Below, one piece after another: positions 24,580 through 32,838 of a stretch of DNA of 32,839 nucleotides. Source of the DNA: Psychrobacillus soli (GTDB lineage: Bacteria > Bacillota > Bacilli > Bacillales_A > Planococcaceae). Below the pieces are notes generated by a model. That model saw only the letters and a list, made by a program, of their open reading frames with translations. It made no database searches and had not been told where the DNA came from. The stretch lies in the NCBI RefSeq assembly GCF_006861775.1, contig NZ_VDGG01000043.1, positions 1 to 32,839 of the forward strand, in the 5' to 3' direction. Every line of letters starts with the position of its first letter. The first letter of the stretch is position 1. The translations under genes were made by a program, and so were the position numbers.

Positions 24580-25332
24580 ATGCGAAAAGATGACAAAATT
24601 CGTGAAATGGAAAAGTTACTAGAAGAATTGAAAGCACAAAAAAACGAAACAACTGCAACGATTGCAGAAAATCATTCTAGTCGTGGATTTACTTTTTGGA
24701 AAATGCCGCGTGCTTTATATAGATTAAGAGCTAAATCATTCGTTATTCTCGTCCTACTTGTTATTCTTCTAATAGCTGCATTACCATTTGCAGCTTATTG
24801 GGCGATACAAGGCAGCACGTTTACAGAGAGCAAAGGTTCGATCGTTGAACGAGTACAAGCGCTAAATGAGTTGTCGACTGCGGAAGCTTATACAAAAGTA
24901 ATTATTGAACGACAAGATAATCAACTATTCGGCAAAGAAATCGGCATAGACTTACCAGGAACAAAAAGACAGCTGCTCGTTGTTGTGCCAGGTAGCGTTC
25001 GAGCTGGAGTAGATTTTTCGCAAGTGACCGAATCCGATATAAAAGTGGACGACGAGCATAAGACAGCGAGGCTCACGCTACCAATGCCACAATTTTTAGG
25101 TGGACCGGAAATTTTCTTCGATCAAGTAGAAGTATTTTCCTATGAAGGATTATTTCGTGAAAAAGCGGATATAACAGAAGCATATGAGCTAGCAGAAATA
25201 GCAAAAGAAATGATGATAGAAGAAACGACGGGACAAGGTATATTACAGCTAGCGGAAGAAAATGCCGCAAAATCTGTGAAAGAGATGTTCCAATTAGTAG
25301 ATTATGACGTGCAAGTTGAGTTCAAGGAGTGA
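24580..25332 (+). CDS. DUF4230 membrane-anchored protein
   Basis: 250-aa protein of unknown function. A basic and coiled N-terminus (residues 1-45) is followed by one transmembrane helix (near residues 50-72); the rest should lie outside the membrane. The soluble part shows VVPGSVRAGVDFSQV near residues 132-146 and LTLPMPQFLG near residues 165-174, which fit DUF4230. The start is ATG after GAGGG. It is separated from ung by 6 nt and is probably co-transcribed with it. Confidence 0.8.
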   Translation: MRKDDKIREMEKLLEELKAQKNETTATIAENHSSRGFTFWKMPRALYRLRAKSFVILVLLVILLIAALPFAAYWAIQGSTFTESKGSIVERVQALNELSTAEAYTKVIIERQDNQLFGKEIGIDLPGTKRQLLVVVPGSVRAGVDFSQVTESDIKVDDEHKTARLTLPMPQFLGGPEIFFDQVEVFSYEGLFREKADITEAYELAEIAKEMMIEETTGQGILQLAEENAAKSVKEMFQLVDYDVQVEFKE

Positions 25333-25338
25333 TATGCA

Positions 25339-25992
25339 TTGCAAAGCTGGAAAGAAGTGCTAGCAGATGAAATGGAGAAGCCATATTTTGTAGAACTCCA
25401 ATCTTTTTTAGATAAAGAGTATGCGGAACAAATGATTTATCCAATGCGACAGAATATTGGGAGTGCTTTTCGTGAAACATCTTTTGATGAAGTGAAGGTA
25501 GTCATTTTAGGACAAGATCCATATCACGGAGAAGGCCAAGCACATGGGATGAGCTTTTCGGTAATGCCCGGTGTTGCGGTGCCGCCAAGTTTACGGAATA
25601 TGTTGAAGGAGCTTGCCGATGACTTAGGATGCCCGATTCCTTCGAACGGTTATTTATTGAAATGGGCGGAGCAAGGGGTTTTATTGCTTAATACGGTTTT
25701 AACAGTTCGTGCAGGAGCTGCAAACTCGCATAAAGGTATGGGCTGGGAAACGTTTACGGATAAAGTTATAGAAAAATTATCCGAACGAGAAAAACCGATA
25801 ATTTTTGTGCTGTGGGGCAGACCTGCACAAATGAAGAAAAAGCTAATTGATACGAAGAAACATACAATTTTAGAAGCTCCACATCCAAGTCCATTAAGTG
25901 CACATCGAGGATTTTTCGGCAGTAAACCATATTCGAAAATAAATGAGCAGCTCGAAGCATGGGGAGAGGCACCAATCGATTTTTGCTTATAA
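25339..25992 (+). CDS. ung: Uracil-DNA glycosylase
   Basis: Family 1 uracil-DNA glycosylase of 217 aa, removing uracil from DNA as the first step of base excision repair. Signature [13 protein letters not shown] near residues 58-70 holds the water-activating Asp, and [13 protein letters not shown] near residues 178-190 holds the DNA-inserting loop and the conserved His. The start is TTG at 25339, about ten bases after AAGGAG. The order ung, small Cys protein, ywdI, ywdK resembles the B. subtilis ung region. Confidence 0.97.
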   Translation: MQSWKEVLADEMEKPYFVELQSFLDKEYAEQMIYPMRQNIGSAFRETSFDEVKVVILGQDPYHGEGQAHGMSFSVMPGVAVPPSLRNMLKELADDLGCPIPSNGYLLKWAEQGVLLLNTVLTVRAGAANSHKGMGWETFTDKVIEKLSEREKPIIFVLWGRPAQMKKKLIDTKKHTILEAPHPSPLSAHRGFFGSKPYSKINEQLEAWGEAPIDFCL

Positions 25993-26029
25993 TTATGCTA
26001 TTATATGGAATGGAAAGCGGGGGAGTAAG

Positions 26030-26209
26030 TTGACTGTAAACTGTTTTAAATGTCTCCACTTTTTTACTACATGGGATGCGCGTCATCCACGTGGGTGCAA
26101 AGCTTACGGATTTAAAACGAAAGAGCTCCCGTACGTCTTAGTAAAGCGTACCTCTGGCATGGAATGCTTAAAATTTGTACCAAAGCAAGTAGAGGAGAAA
26201 AGACGATGA
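26030..26209 (+). CDS. Small cysteine-containing protein after ung
   Basis: 59-aa protein starting with TTG at 26030 after GGGGGAG. Four cysteines are present: CFKC near residues 4-7, one in RGCKAYG and one in GMECLKF, which could form a zinc site. The next gene starts within its stop codon (ATGA overlap at 26206-26209), so translation is probably coupled. An upstream extension in the same frame overlaps ung and is rejected. Function unknown. Confidence 0.8.
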   Translation: MTVNCFKCLHFFTTWDARHPRGCKAYGFKTKELPYVLVKRTSGMECLKFVPKQVEEKRR

Positions 26210-26478
26210 TTTCTAGTGAACATATTTTAATGCAAATAGATAAACAACTGCAACAAGCAAAAACAACTGGCAATGAACAATCAAAAAGAGAGGCGCTTGC
26301 TGCAATACGAGCATTATGTGATCTAGTGCTAGATTCGGTTCCATCTGCATCGTTGCAAGCTCCATCGGTTGTACAAGTTCCACGAGTTGTACAAGCTGTT
26401 TCAGTAGCACCAACTATACAACAGCCGGTAGCGTTGAAGGAAGACGATGCAAACGGAGAATCATTATTTGATTTCTAA
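26206..26478 (+). CDS. ywdI: YwdI-type protein (DUF5327)
   Basis: 90-aa cytoplasmic protein. The N-terminal ~45 residues form a helical segment (SEHILMQIDKQLQQA, REALAAIRALCDLVL) and a Val/Pro-rich linker follows, ending in the short acidic LFDF motif. This fits the YwdI family located after ung in Bacillales. The ATG at 26206 has AGGAG eight bases before it. Role unknown. Confidence 0.75.
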   Translation: MISSEHILMQIDKQLQQAKTTGNEQSKREALAAIRALCDLVLDSVPSASLQAPSVVQVPRVVQAVSVAPTIQQPVALKEDDANGESLFDF

Positions 26479-26497
26479 TTAGAAAGTAGGAATGATT

Positions 26498-26878
26498 GTG
26501 AAATTATTTATCATTGCAGGGGCTATCAATGGATTTTTAGCAGTAGCATTTGGAGCTTTTGGGGCACATGCTTTAAAAGAAAGACTATCTGAAAAGTATT
26601 TAGCGATCTGGGAAACGGCTGTTCAATATCAAATGTTCCATGCACTTGCATTAGTAGCAGTTGGCATTTTGATGAGCAGCAAGCTATTAGGACCGGTTTC
26701 TTCATTAAACACGGCTGGATACTTAATGTTAGCGGGGATTATTATATTCTCGGGTAGTTTATATGTATTGAGTTTAACCGGTATTGGTATTTTAGGAGCC
26801 ATTACTCCGATTGGCGGCGTAGCGTTTTTAGTTGGATGGATTATGATTATCGTTGCAGCAGTAAAGTTTGCTAGTTAA
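26498..26878 (+). CDS. ywdK: YwdK (DUF423) membrane protein
   Basis: 126-aa membrane protein of the DUF423 family with four hydrophobic segments. The family hallmark GAFGAHALKERL lies near residues 20-31, followed by WETAVQYQMFHALAL near residues 40-54. GTG at 26498 is preferred because AGGA lies six bases before it; an ATG two codons earlier overlaps that site. Function unknown; conserved widely in bacteria. Confidence 0.88.
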   Translation: MKLFIIAGAINGFLAVAFGAFGAHALKERLSEKYLAIWETAVQYQMFHALALVAVGILMSSKLLGPVSSLNTAGYLMLAGIIIFSGSLYVLSLTGIGILGAITPIGGVAFLVGWIMIIVAAVKFAS

Positions 26879-26901
26879 TGAGTGAATAGTGAAGTAGCCA
26901 T

Positions 26902-26944
26902 AACAAAGAGACTTATCCTCTAAAACCGGATAAGTCTCTTTGTT
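26902..26944. terminator. Bidirectional terminator
   Basis: A perfect 17-bp stem (AACAAAGAGACTTATCC at 26902-26918 with its complement at 26928-26944) lies between the convergent ywdK and gerQ genes. It overlaps the end of gerQ. Confidence 0.85.
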
Positions 26945-27267
26945 TATAAGTTATAGTTGATTTCTTCATCGAACGTTACATAGTCTAGGTAAATCATGAG
27001 CATTAAGTATCTTTTTCCATTTGGATCACTAATGATGACATGATCGCGACCCGCTGCTTCTACATAACCTTGAATCACCTTTGCATTCCATTCTTTGTTG
27101 TTTTCGAAAGTGAAATAGAAAGTACCTAGCTTACCCCTGTTCATTCTTAAAATGTTCTCGATATAAGATTCTTCTTGTCGACCTGGGCTTGGTGGTTGAG
27201 CAGGAGGAGTCATTGGTTGTTGCTGTTGTGGTGGGAAAGCGCCAGGATACCAATAATATTGAACCAT
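26944..27267 (-). CDS. gerQ: Spore coat protein GerQ
   Basis: 107-aa spore coat protein needed for placing CwlJ in the spore and for Ca-dipicolinate-triggered germination; it is cross-linked by transglutaminase. A Pro/Gln-rich N-terminus (residues 8-30) precedes the conserved domain with YIENILRMNRGKLGTFYFTFE and VIISDPNGKRYLMLMIYLDYV. Adjacent cwlJ, its functional partner, lies 25 nt upstream on the same strand. It shows that the organism forms endospores. Confidence 0.95.
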   Translation of the reverse strand: MVQYYWYPGAFPPQQQQPMTPPAQPPSPGRQEESYIENILRMNRGKLGTFYFTFENNKEWNAKVIQGYVEAAGRDHVIISDPNGKRYLMLMIYLDYVTFDEEINYNL

Positions 27268-27292
27268 TCATACATCCTTTCTGGAAATGGAA

Positions 27293-27712
27293 TTATACAC
27301 TTGGGCAATCGGCAACGGTTGGAGAGTAAAAACAATGTGTTTTAAAACGTCCAGTGTTCCACTGGTTATACCACTGAGGAGGACAATCGCCACCCGGATT
27401 AAAAAACCATAAGGAGCGTTCGCCGGGACTAAAACGTTCCCCATTAATAACGCGTCTTGCTAAATTTCGATCCTGTTCACGGGCACGTTGATAAAAATAC
27501 GATTCGGTTGTTGCCACAAAGCCACCTGGTCTTTGGAATACCATCTCTTCCAAATTACGTATATTACGAAAATCTAAGCAATCGGCAAGAACCCGGTTCA
27601 CTCCAACATTACCAACCAACAACATGCCGAGCTGTCCATCACCCTCCGCTTCTGCACGCATCAGCCTTGCTAGTAAATCTAGTTGTTTTGAAGTGGACTT
27701 AACTACTGCCAA
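27293..27712 (-). CDS. cwlJ: Spore cortex-lytic enzyme CwlJ
   Basis: 139-aa cell wall hydrolase (SleB/Hydrolase_2 domain) that degrades spore cortex during germination. RLMRAEAEGDG near residues 17-27 holds the conserved catalytic Glu, and ARRVINGERFSPGERSLWFFNPGG near residues 84-107 is typical. No signal peptide, as expected for a protein placed in the coat from the mother cell. TTG start with GGAGG seven bases before. It forms an operon with gerQ. Confidence 0.95.
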   Translation of the reverse strand: MAVVKSTSKQLDLLARLMRAEAEGDGQLGMLLVGNVGVNRVLADCLDFRNIRNLEEMVFQRPGGFVATTESYFYQRAREQDRNLARRVINGERFSPGERSLWFFNPGGDCPPQWYNQWNTGRFKTHCFYSPTVADCPSV

Positions 27713-27731
27713 CGCATCACCTCCTATATAT

Positions 27732-27760
27732 ACACTATGTTTGAAAGCTAGAAATGATAC
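27732..27760 (-). promoter_or_regulatory. Candidate sigma-E promoter of cwlJ-gerQ
   Basis: On the minus strand GTATCATTT (27760-27752) and CATAGTGT (27739-27732) are 12 bp apart and partly match the sigma-E pattern GKMATATTT / CATACAMT. Mother-cell expression would be expected for these genes, but the match is partial. Confidence 0.35.
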
Positions 27761-27781
27761 ATATCGATATTTAGTAGATGA

Positions 27782-27834
27782 ATTGTTACGGGAATGTTAC
27801 TGGTGCCTGGCACCAGTAACATTCCCGTAACAAT
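27782..27834. repeat. 53-nt perfect palindrome (GGTGCCTGGCACC core)
   Basis: Two 26-nt arms match without error around a single T at 27808. The core is GGTGCCTGGCACC. It lies between the hemQ terminator and the cwlJ promoter region. It has no T run of its own on the plus strand. The core sequence recalls short palindromic repeats that I remember from other Bacillales genomes; that recall is unverified. Confidence 0.8.
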
Positions 27835-27836
27835 AA

Positions 27837-27881
27837 AAAAAGTAGAGGGGAAACTTTAATAAGTTCCACCCTCTACTTTTT
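27837..27881 (-). terminator. Terminator of hemQ
   Basis: AAAAAGTAGAGGG (27837-27849) pairs perfectly with CCCTCTACTTTTT (27869-27881). On the minus strand it follows the hemQ stop and runs into T residues. Confidence 0.85.
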
Positions 27882-27892
27882 CATTTTTTAAA

Positions 27893-28642
27893 TTAGATGT
27901 TGAAAAATTCACTGCGTTTTTCATTTGCAAGAATTGTTCCGATGAAGAATGAACCGAATTCTGCATAGCGTGCACTTACTTCGTCAAAACGCATTTCGTA
28001 TATTAACTTTTTAAACTGTAATACATCATCTGCGAATAATGTTACGCCCCATTCGAAATCGTCAAATCCGACAGAACCGGAAATAATTTGTTTTACTTTA
28101 CCAGCATAGCTACGTCCAATTTTTCCATGGCTTGCCATAAGTGCTTTGCGTTCTTCCATAGGAAGCATATACCAGTTATCCTCGCCGTCACGACGCTTGT
28201 CCATTGGGTAGAAGCAAATATATTGTGAACGTTGAAGCTCTGGATATAAACGAGCACGTACATGTGGATTTTGATATGGATCTTCTGTAGATTCACCAGC
28301 TAAGTAGTTAGACAATTCTACTACAGAAACATAGGAATACGCAGGAATTGTAAAGTCTGCAATCGTTAATTTATTGAATTTCGCTTCGATTTCTTGAAGT
28401 TCGTCTATTGTTGGACGTAAAGTCATTAACATGAAATCTGCTTTTTGACCGACAATTGTGTAAAAAGCATGTGCGCCAGTTTTTGCGTCATCTGCTTGTT
28501 GAAGTTCGTCTAAAAATGCAACAAATTCATCTGTTGCTTCTTTACGAAGTTCTGGGTCCACTTGTTTCCATGACGCCCAGTCCATTTGGCGAAAATCGTG
28601 TAGAACGTACCAACCGTCTAATGTAATTGCTGCTTCATTCAT
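27893..28642 (-). CDS. hemQ: Coproheme decarboxylase HemQ
   Basis: Chlorite dismutase-fold protein of 249 aa that decarboxylates coproheme to haem b, the last step of the haem pathway in Gram-positive bacteria. It shows [18 protein letters not shown] near residue 8, [18 protein letters not shown] near residue 115 and the proximal haem ligand region [19 protein letters not shown] near residue 172. The ATG at 28642 is used; a long 5' extension in the same frame has no site. It is divergent from lipL, as near ywfI in B. subtilis. Confidence 0.95.
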   Translation of the reverse strand: MNEAAITLDGWYVLHDFRQMDWASWKQVDPELRKEATDEFVAFLDELQQADDAKTGAHAFYTIVGQKADFMLMTLRPTIDELQEIEAKFNKLTIADFTIPAYSYVSVVELSNYLAGESTEDPYQNPHVRARLYPELQRSQYICFYPMDKRRDGEDNWYMLPMEERKALMASHGKIGRSYAGKVKQIISGSVGFDDFEWGVTLFADDVLQFKKLIYEMRFDEVSARYAEFGSFFIGTILANEKRSEFFNI

Positions 28643-28809
28643 TTTATCAGCCACTCCTTTTATATAAGAAATTTGCATCTTTAGTGTATCACAAGAAAAG
28701 ATTCTTATCTCGTAATGACTTCGATATAACATGACAATATGTGACAAAGTCGTGTATGCTTGAACTAATGAAAACAGTAGCGCTAGCGTTAGATTAAGGA
28801 GTAAGAAGC

Positions 28810-29652
28810 ATGTCACAAATAGAATCATTATTACAGCAAAAAGTTTGGCGATTTTGGGATCAATCGCTTAGTGGAAAAAGCCGCTCCGCATTAGAATCAT
28901 TTGCCGCCGACGACCTGCTTTGCCATTCAGTTGGACAAGGTTTGTCGCCAGCGACTGTTCGAACATGGGTACATGATCAGACGGTTGTTTTAGGTATTCA
29001 AGATCATCGATTACCATTCGTGGAAGATGCACAAGACTTCCTACGTACTCAAGGACATACACCGATTGTGCGTAATTCAGGTGGTCTTGCAGTTGTATTG
29101 GATGATGGGGTGTTAAATATTTCAATCGTATTGTCCGAGAAATCACAGTCGATTGATATTTCCGCAGGTTACGAAGTAATGCTTGCTTTTATCCAGTCTT
29201 TATTCCCAGAAGCGGAAGGAAAAATAGAAGCTTATGAAATTGTCGGGTCCTATTGTCCAGGTTCATATGATTTAAGTATCGGTGGGAAGAAATTTGCAGG
29301 TATTTCACAGCGCCGACTTCGTCAAGGAATCGCCGTGCAAGTGTATTTATGTGTAGAAGGTAGTGGCAGTGAGCGAGCAGATTTGATTCGCCAGTTTTAT
29401 GAAATCGGTGTGCAGGGGGAAGAAACGAAATTTAGCTACCCGGTCATCAAACCAGAAGTAATGGCTTCGTTAAACGAACTGTTAAACGCTTCCTTTACAG
29501 TTCAAGACATCGTGATTCGGGTCCAACAAGTACTGCAACAACTATCTCCAAAAATAGTATCGCAATCCGTTACGCAAGAGGAAATGGAACTTTACAAGTT
29601 TTATATACAGCGCGTTGTCGATCGCAATAAAAAGATGCTCACAAAGGAATAA
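28810..29652 (+). CDS. lipL: Octanoyl-[GcvH]:protein N-octanoyltransferase LipL
   Basis: 280-aa amidotransferase of the biotin/lipoate ligase fold, moving octanoyl groups from GcvH to the E2 subunits of oxo-acid dehydrogenases. [22 protein letters not shown], beginning near residue 148, contains the catalytic Cys and the conserved Lys. [18 protein letters not shown] near residue 88 is the ligand-binding region. The start is ATG after AAGGAG. Identified as the YwfL/LipL member rather than LplJ by length and by its place next to hemQ. Confidence 0.92.
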   Translation: MSQIESLLQQKVWRFWDQSLSGKSRSALESFAADDLLCHSVGQGLSPATVRTWVHDQTVVLGIQDHRLPFVEDAQDFLRTQGHTPIVRNSGGLAVVLDDGVLNISIVLSEKSQSIDISAGYEVMLAFIQSLFPEAEGKIEAYEIVGSYCPGSYDLSIGGKKFAGISQRRLRQGIAVQVYLCVEGSGSERADLIRQFYEIGVQGEETKFSYPVIKPEVMASLNELLNASFTVQDIVIRVQQVLQQLSPKIVSQSVTQEEMELYKFYIQRVVDRNKKMLTKE

Positions 29653-29656
29653 GAAA

Positions 29657-29692
29657 AACCACCAACTGCATTACATAGTTGGTGGTTCTTTT
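29657..29692. terminator. Terminator of lipL (bidirectional)
   Basis: AACCACCAACT (29657-29667) pairs perfectly with AGTTGGTGGTT (29677-29687), followed by CTTTT. It overlaps the 3' end of the convergent rsfA gene. Confidence 0.82.
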
Positions 29693-30294
29693 GAAACGAG
29701 GTTGCCGTTCTTCTCCATTTGGAAAACAGGTACTGCAGGTACTTCTTCATCATTCAATGTAACAAGTCGTCTTGCACGGTTCATAATTTGTACGAACTGC
29801 TCGTAATCTTGTTTAATCGCCGCATTTTCTTTTTCGAGTTTTGCAAGTTCACTTTCTAGTTTGCGAATTTTCTCGTTTGATATAGAAGCTAAATGGCGAT
29901 ACCTTGATATATCTGAATCGCTATGCTGTAATCTAACAAGATATGCAATAATAATATCAATCGATAAAGCAGAAACTGGAACCGATGCTGTGCGTTCGCC
30001 TTCTTCTTGAGGTTTTGCTAGGTAAATACCGTTTCCTCTTCGTCGATAATCTTTACCTAAAATACGTAGCTTTTCTTTTCGTTCTTTTTTCGCTTCTTTT
30101 AATTCTGTTTCATACTGATGGCGAACAACTGCGTTCCAGCGGAATCCACATGCTGCTGCAGTTCGGTTTAATTCGTCACCTGCTTCTTCAAATGCATTTA
30201 GTTGCGTGCTTCCTTCACGAACGTGTCGTAACACCATCTCTGCTAACATTTCATCGTTTTCTGTCATCCATGCGTCTTGTCTTATTTTTACCAT
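29671..30294 (-). CDS. rsfA: Prespore regulator RsfA
   Basis: 207-aa Myb-like DNA-binding regulator controlled by sigma-F in B. subtilis and acting in the forespore. The N-terminal Myb/SANT-like domain (RQDAWMTENDEMLAEMVLRH, FRWNAVVRHQY) covers residues 4-62. A C-terminal coiled coil follows, near residues 135-175 (IRKLESELAKLEKENAAIKQ). The start is ATG after GGAGGAG. Last residues overlap the lipL terminator. Confidence 0.92.
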   Translation of the reverse strand: MVKIRQDAWMTENDEMLAEMVLRHVREGSTQLNAFEEAGDELNRTAAACGFRWNAVVRHQYETELKEAKKERKEKLRILGKDYRRRGNGIYLAKPQEEGERTASVPVSALSIDIIIAYLVRLQHSDSDISRYRHLASISNEKIRKLESELAKLEKENAAIKQDYEQFVQIMNRARRLVTLNDEEVPAVPVFQMEKNGNLVSKEPPTM

Positions 30295-30379
30295 ATTGCT
30301 CCTCCTACCATCTTCATAGTTTCGTTACTCTATTAACATCATGGACAACATATTGCTCTTTTATTCACGTAAAATTCAC

Positions 30380-30409
30380 TTGATAGCAATATATGTTTTA
30401 AGATACAAT
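30380..30409 (+). promoter_or_regulatory. Sigma-A promoter candidate for DUF1450 gene
   Basis: TTGATA (30380-30385) and TACAAT (30404-30409) are 18 bp apart, 43 nt before the start codon. Confidence 0.55.
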
Positions 30410-30451
30410 GGCGTGTAGATTATTATTTACTATAGAAAGGGTTGTGGACGA

Positions 30452-30679
30452 ATGGCAAACCATTTCAGAGTTTGCGATGAGTGTCAGGCCGTTAATTTAA
30501 AGACATTGATTCCAAAACTAAAGGCGATAGATCCAGAAGCAGAAATTGAAATTAAAGAATGTCAATCTTACTGTGGACCGGGACGAAAAAAGACATTCGC
30601 ATTTGTGAATAACCGTCCTGTTGCCGCTTTGTCAGAAGACGAATTAATGGAAAAAGTACGCGCCAAACTAGAAGACTAA
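30452..30679 (+). CDS. DUF1450 (YuzB-type) protein
   Basis: 75-aa protein of the DUF1450 family, common in Bacillales. Cysteines lie in VCDECQAVN (two, CxxC) and [19 protein letters not shown], a thioredoxin-like ferredoxin pattern that could bind metal or act in redox. The start is ATG with AAAGGGTTGTGG upstream. Function not established. Confidence 0.85.
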   Translation: MANHFRVCDECQAVNLKTLIPKLKAIDPEAEIEIKECQSYCGPGRKKTFAFVNNRPVAALSEDELMEKVRAKLED

Positions 30680-30700
30680 ACATTGTGAAACAGAACTTTT

Positions 30701-30728
30701 GCCGCCTTACAAAGTGCGGTTTTTTTCT
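30701..30728 (+). terminator. Terminator after DUF1450 gene
   Basis: CCGCCTT and AAGTGCGG pair around a short loop at 30702-30719 and run into a long T tract. Confidence 0.7.
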
Positions 30729-30735
30729 TTATAAT
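30708..30735 (+). promoter_or_regulatory. Promoter candidate for ywfO
   Basis: TTACAA (30708-30713) and a perfect TATAAT (30730-30735) are 16 bp apart. It overlaps the terminator of the previous gene, so the same bases would end one transcript and start the next. Confidence 0.45.
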
Positions 30736-30773
30736 AAAGGGTAAATAACATCTAACTTCACGGAGGTGGGCAA

Positions 30774-32069
30774 ATGAGCTATGCAACGCAGAAATTAGCA
30801 GAAGAGAAAGTGTTCAAAGACCCGGTTCACCGGTACATTCATGTGCGAGACCAAGTAATTTGGGATGTCATCGGCTCCAAGGAATTTCAAAGGCTTCGCC
30901 GCATTAAACAGCTTGGAACTACGTATCTAGTTTTTCATGGTGCAGAACATAGCCGTTTTAGTCACTCTCTAGGAGTTTACGAAATTGTTCGCCGAATTGT
31001 TGATGATAGTTTTGACGGTCGACCTGAATGGGATGCCTCCGAAAGGCTATTAGTTTTATGTGCGGCGCTTTTACATGATTTAGGGCATGGGCCGTTTTCA
31101 CATGCTTTTGAAAATGTGTTTAATCTAGATCATGAGGAATTTACGAGGAAAATATTACTTGGGGATACCGAAGTAAATGAAATATTAAAAAGAGTAAGCA
31201 AAGATTTTCCACAAAAAGTAGCCGATGTTATTGGGAAAACATATGTAAACAAACAAGTAGTTAGTTTAATATCCAGTCAAATCGATGCCGATCGCATGGA
31301 TTATTTGCAACGCGATGCGTATTTTACAGGGGTAAGTTACGGTCATTTTGATATGGAACGAATTTTGCGTGTAATGCGTCCAAGAGAAGATCAAATAGTG
31401 ATCAAATCAAGCGGTATGCATGCGGTGGAAGACTATATTATGAGTCGATATCAAATGTATTGGCAAGTGTATTTTCATCCCGTTTCGAGAAGTGCGGAAG
31501 TTATTTTGACGAAGATTTTACATCGTGCAAAGGCTTTAAGCGAAAATGGGTATGATTTTGCACAGCAACCAACTCATTTTAAAGGATTTTTTGATGGAAC
31601 ATTCACGTTAAATGAGTATTTGGCTTTAGATGAAGGTGTTTTATTAACCTATTTCCAGCTTTGGGTAACGGAGAAAGATCCGATTTTAGCTGATTTGAGT
31701 TATCGTTTTGTCAATCGTAAGTTATTTCAATATATTGAGTTTGACCTTGCGAAAGATTATATGAAAATGAAAGAGTTAGAGTTATTATTCAAAAAAGCAG
31801 GAATAGATCCAGAGTATTATTTAGTATTTGATTCATCATCGGACTTACCGTACGATTTTTACAGACCAGGTGAAGAGGGAGAACGAATTCCTATCCATTT
31901 ACTCAAGCCATCTGGTGAAATTAGAGAGCTTTCCCGTGAATCCGAAGTAGTAGAAGCTATTTCAGGAAAACGTCGAACTGATCATAAATTATATTTTCCA
32001 GAAGACTTTTTAACAGAAGACGGCAAGAAAAAAGCATTAAAAAAACAAATATTAGAGTTGTTGAAGTAA
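30774..32069 (+). CDS. ywfO: HD-domain phosphohydrolase YwfO
   Basis: 431-aa HD-superfamily hydrolase related to dGTP triphosphohydrolases. Metal ligands appear in EHSRFSHSLGVYEIV near residue 61 and LLHDLGHGPFSHAFE near residue 100, and SSQIDADRMDYLQRDAYFTG near residue 166 supplies the remaining Asp. The length and C-terminal part match YwfO of B. subtilis rather than Dgt. Its physiological nucleotide substrate is not settled by sequence. The start is ATG after GGAGGTG. It is probably co-transcribed with ywgA 23 nt downstream. Confidence 0.9.
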   Translation: MSYATQKLAEEKVFKDPVHRYIHVRDQVIWDVIGSKEFQRLRRIKQLGTTYLVFHGAEHSRFSHSLGVYEIVRRIVDDSFDGRPEWDASERLLVLCAALLHDLGHGPFSHAFENVFNLDHEEFTRKILLGDTEVNEILKRVSKDFPQKVADVIGKTYVNKQVVSLISSQIDADRMDYLQRDAYFTGVSYGHFDMERILRVMRPREDQIVIKSSGMHAVEDYIMSRYQMYWQVYFHPVSRSAEVILTKILHRAKALSENGYDFAQQPTHFKGFFDGTFTLNEYLALDEGVLLTYFQLWVTEKDPILADLSYRFVNRKLFQYIEFDLAKDYMKMKELELLFKKAGIDPEYYLVFDSSSDLPYDFYRPGEEGERIPIHLLKPSGEIRELSRESEVVEAISGKRRTDHKLYFPEDFLTEDGKKKALKKQILELLK

Positions 32070-32092
32070 AGCAAAGTAAAGGTGGGCTTGAA

Positions 32093-32608
32093 TTGCTAGA
32101 AGAACATGCAAAAATTATACAATTTATCGGAGCAGCAGACGGAATAACTGGCAGAAAAAAGCTGCAAAAAATGGTGTACATCGCCAAAAAGTTAGACTAC
32201 CCATATAAAGAAAAATACGAGTTTCATGTGTATGGTCCCTATTCACATGAGCTCACATTGCGAGTGGAAGAGCTTTGCAATATGGGATTTTTACAAGAAG
32301 AGAGACAAGATAAAGGATCATACGTGCAGTACAAATATCAAATGACGGACGCAGGCGAGCACTTCACCCAAATGGCACAAGTGGAAGAAGCAACTCCAGC
32401 GCTTGTCGCATGCATTTCGCAAATGAAAGACAAAAGTTCCCGCTTTCTGGAACTCGTTTCGACTCTATTGTTTTTCGACCATCTTCCAAAAGAAGAACAA
32501 ATCGAAAAGCTCCATGCTGTGAAAGGGAAGTTAAATTTCACAGAAGAAGAGATAAACGAAGCATATGAATTCGTCATGAATTTGATGAACTTGAGAACTG
32601 TCCACTAG
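32093..32608 (+). CDS. ywgA: YwgA-family protein
   Basis: 171-aa cytoplasmic protein of the YwgA family, typically encoded after ywfO. It shows GRKKLQKMVYIAKKLDYP near residues 20-37 and FHVYGPYSHELTLRVEEL near residues 43-60, a pattern shared with the Panacea/SocA-like group of antitoxin-related proteins. No partner toxin is next to it, and a role here is unknown. TTG start after AAAGGTGGG; an upstream ATG is not available in frame. Confidence 0.82.
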   Translation: MLEEHAKIIQFIGAADGITGRKKLQKMVYIAKKLDYPYKEKYEFHVYGPYSHELTLRVEELCNMGFLQEERQDKGSYVQYKYQMTDAGEHFTQMAQVEEATPALVACISQMKDKSSRFLELVSTLLFFDHLPKEEQIEKLHAVKGKLNFTEEEINEAYEFVMNLMNLRTVH

Positions 32609-32624
32609 GGATGGTTCTTTTTTT
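32594..32624 (+). terminator. Terminator of ywgA
   Basis: GAACTGTCC and GGATGGTTC pair with a small internal mismatch and are followed by eight or more T residues. The stem overlaps the stop codon. Confidence 0.75.
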
Positions 32625-32709
32625 ACTGCTTTGGAAACTATAAATAATTTGACATTTGGATAATTTTTTAAAGTGACATAAAGTATGGCATCCTTTATAT
32701 TGTACGGGG

Positions 32710-32838
32710 TATAGGGATACTGCGTGGTAAAAGAGCTATTAGGTTACCGCTAGGATTTTCACTGCAGTCGTACGCTTTCCACCGGGTAAGCGATGAGCCT
32801 TCACCGCCGCTTAGGCGGACGCCTGAGAAGTCTCATTA
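32710..32838 (-). repeat. Dispersed structured repeat, copy 2 (inverted)
   Basis: Reverse complement of this stretch aligns with 141-277 along its length, with several small differences. The outer 9-bp stem seen in copy 1 is broken here, while the inner GGTGA stem is kept through a G-U pair. The element reaches the end of the window and may continue beyond it. Confidence 0.75.

Noticed and set aside
32093-32608. Antitoxin of a toxin-antitoxin pair
   Set aside because: The YwgA family shares features with Panacea-type antitoxins, but no toxin-like gene is next to it and the ywfO-ywgA order is a conserved housekeeping arrangement.
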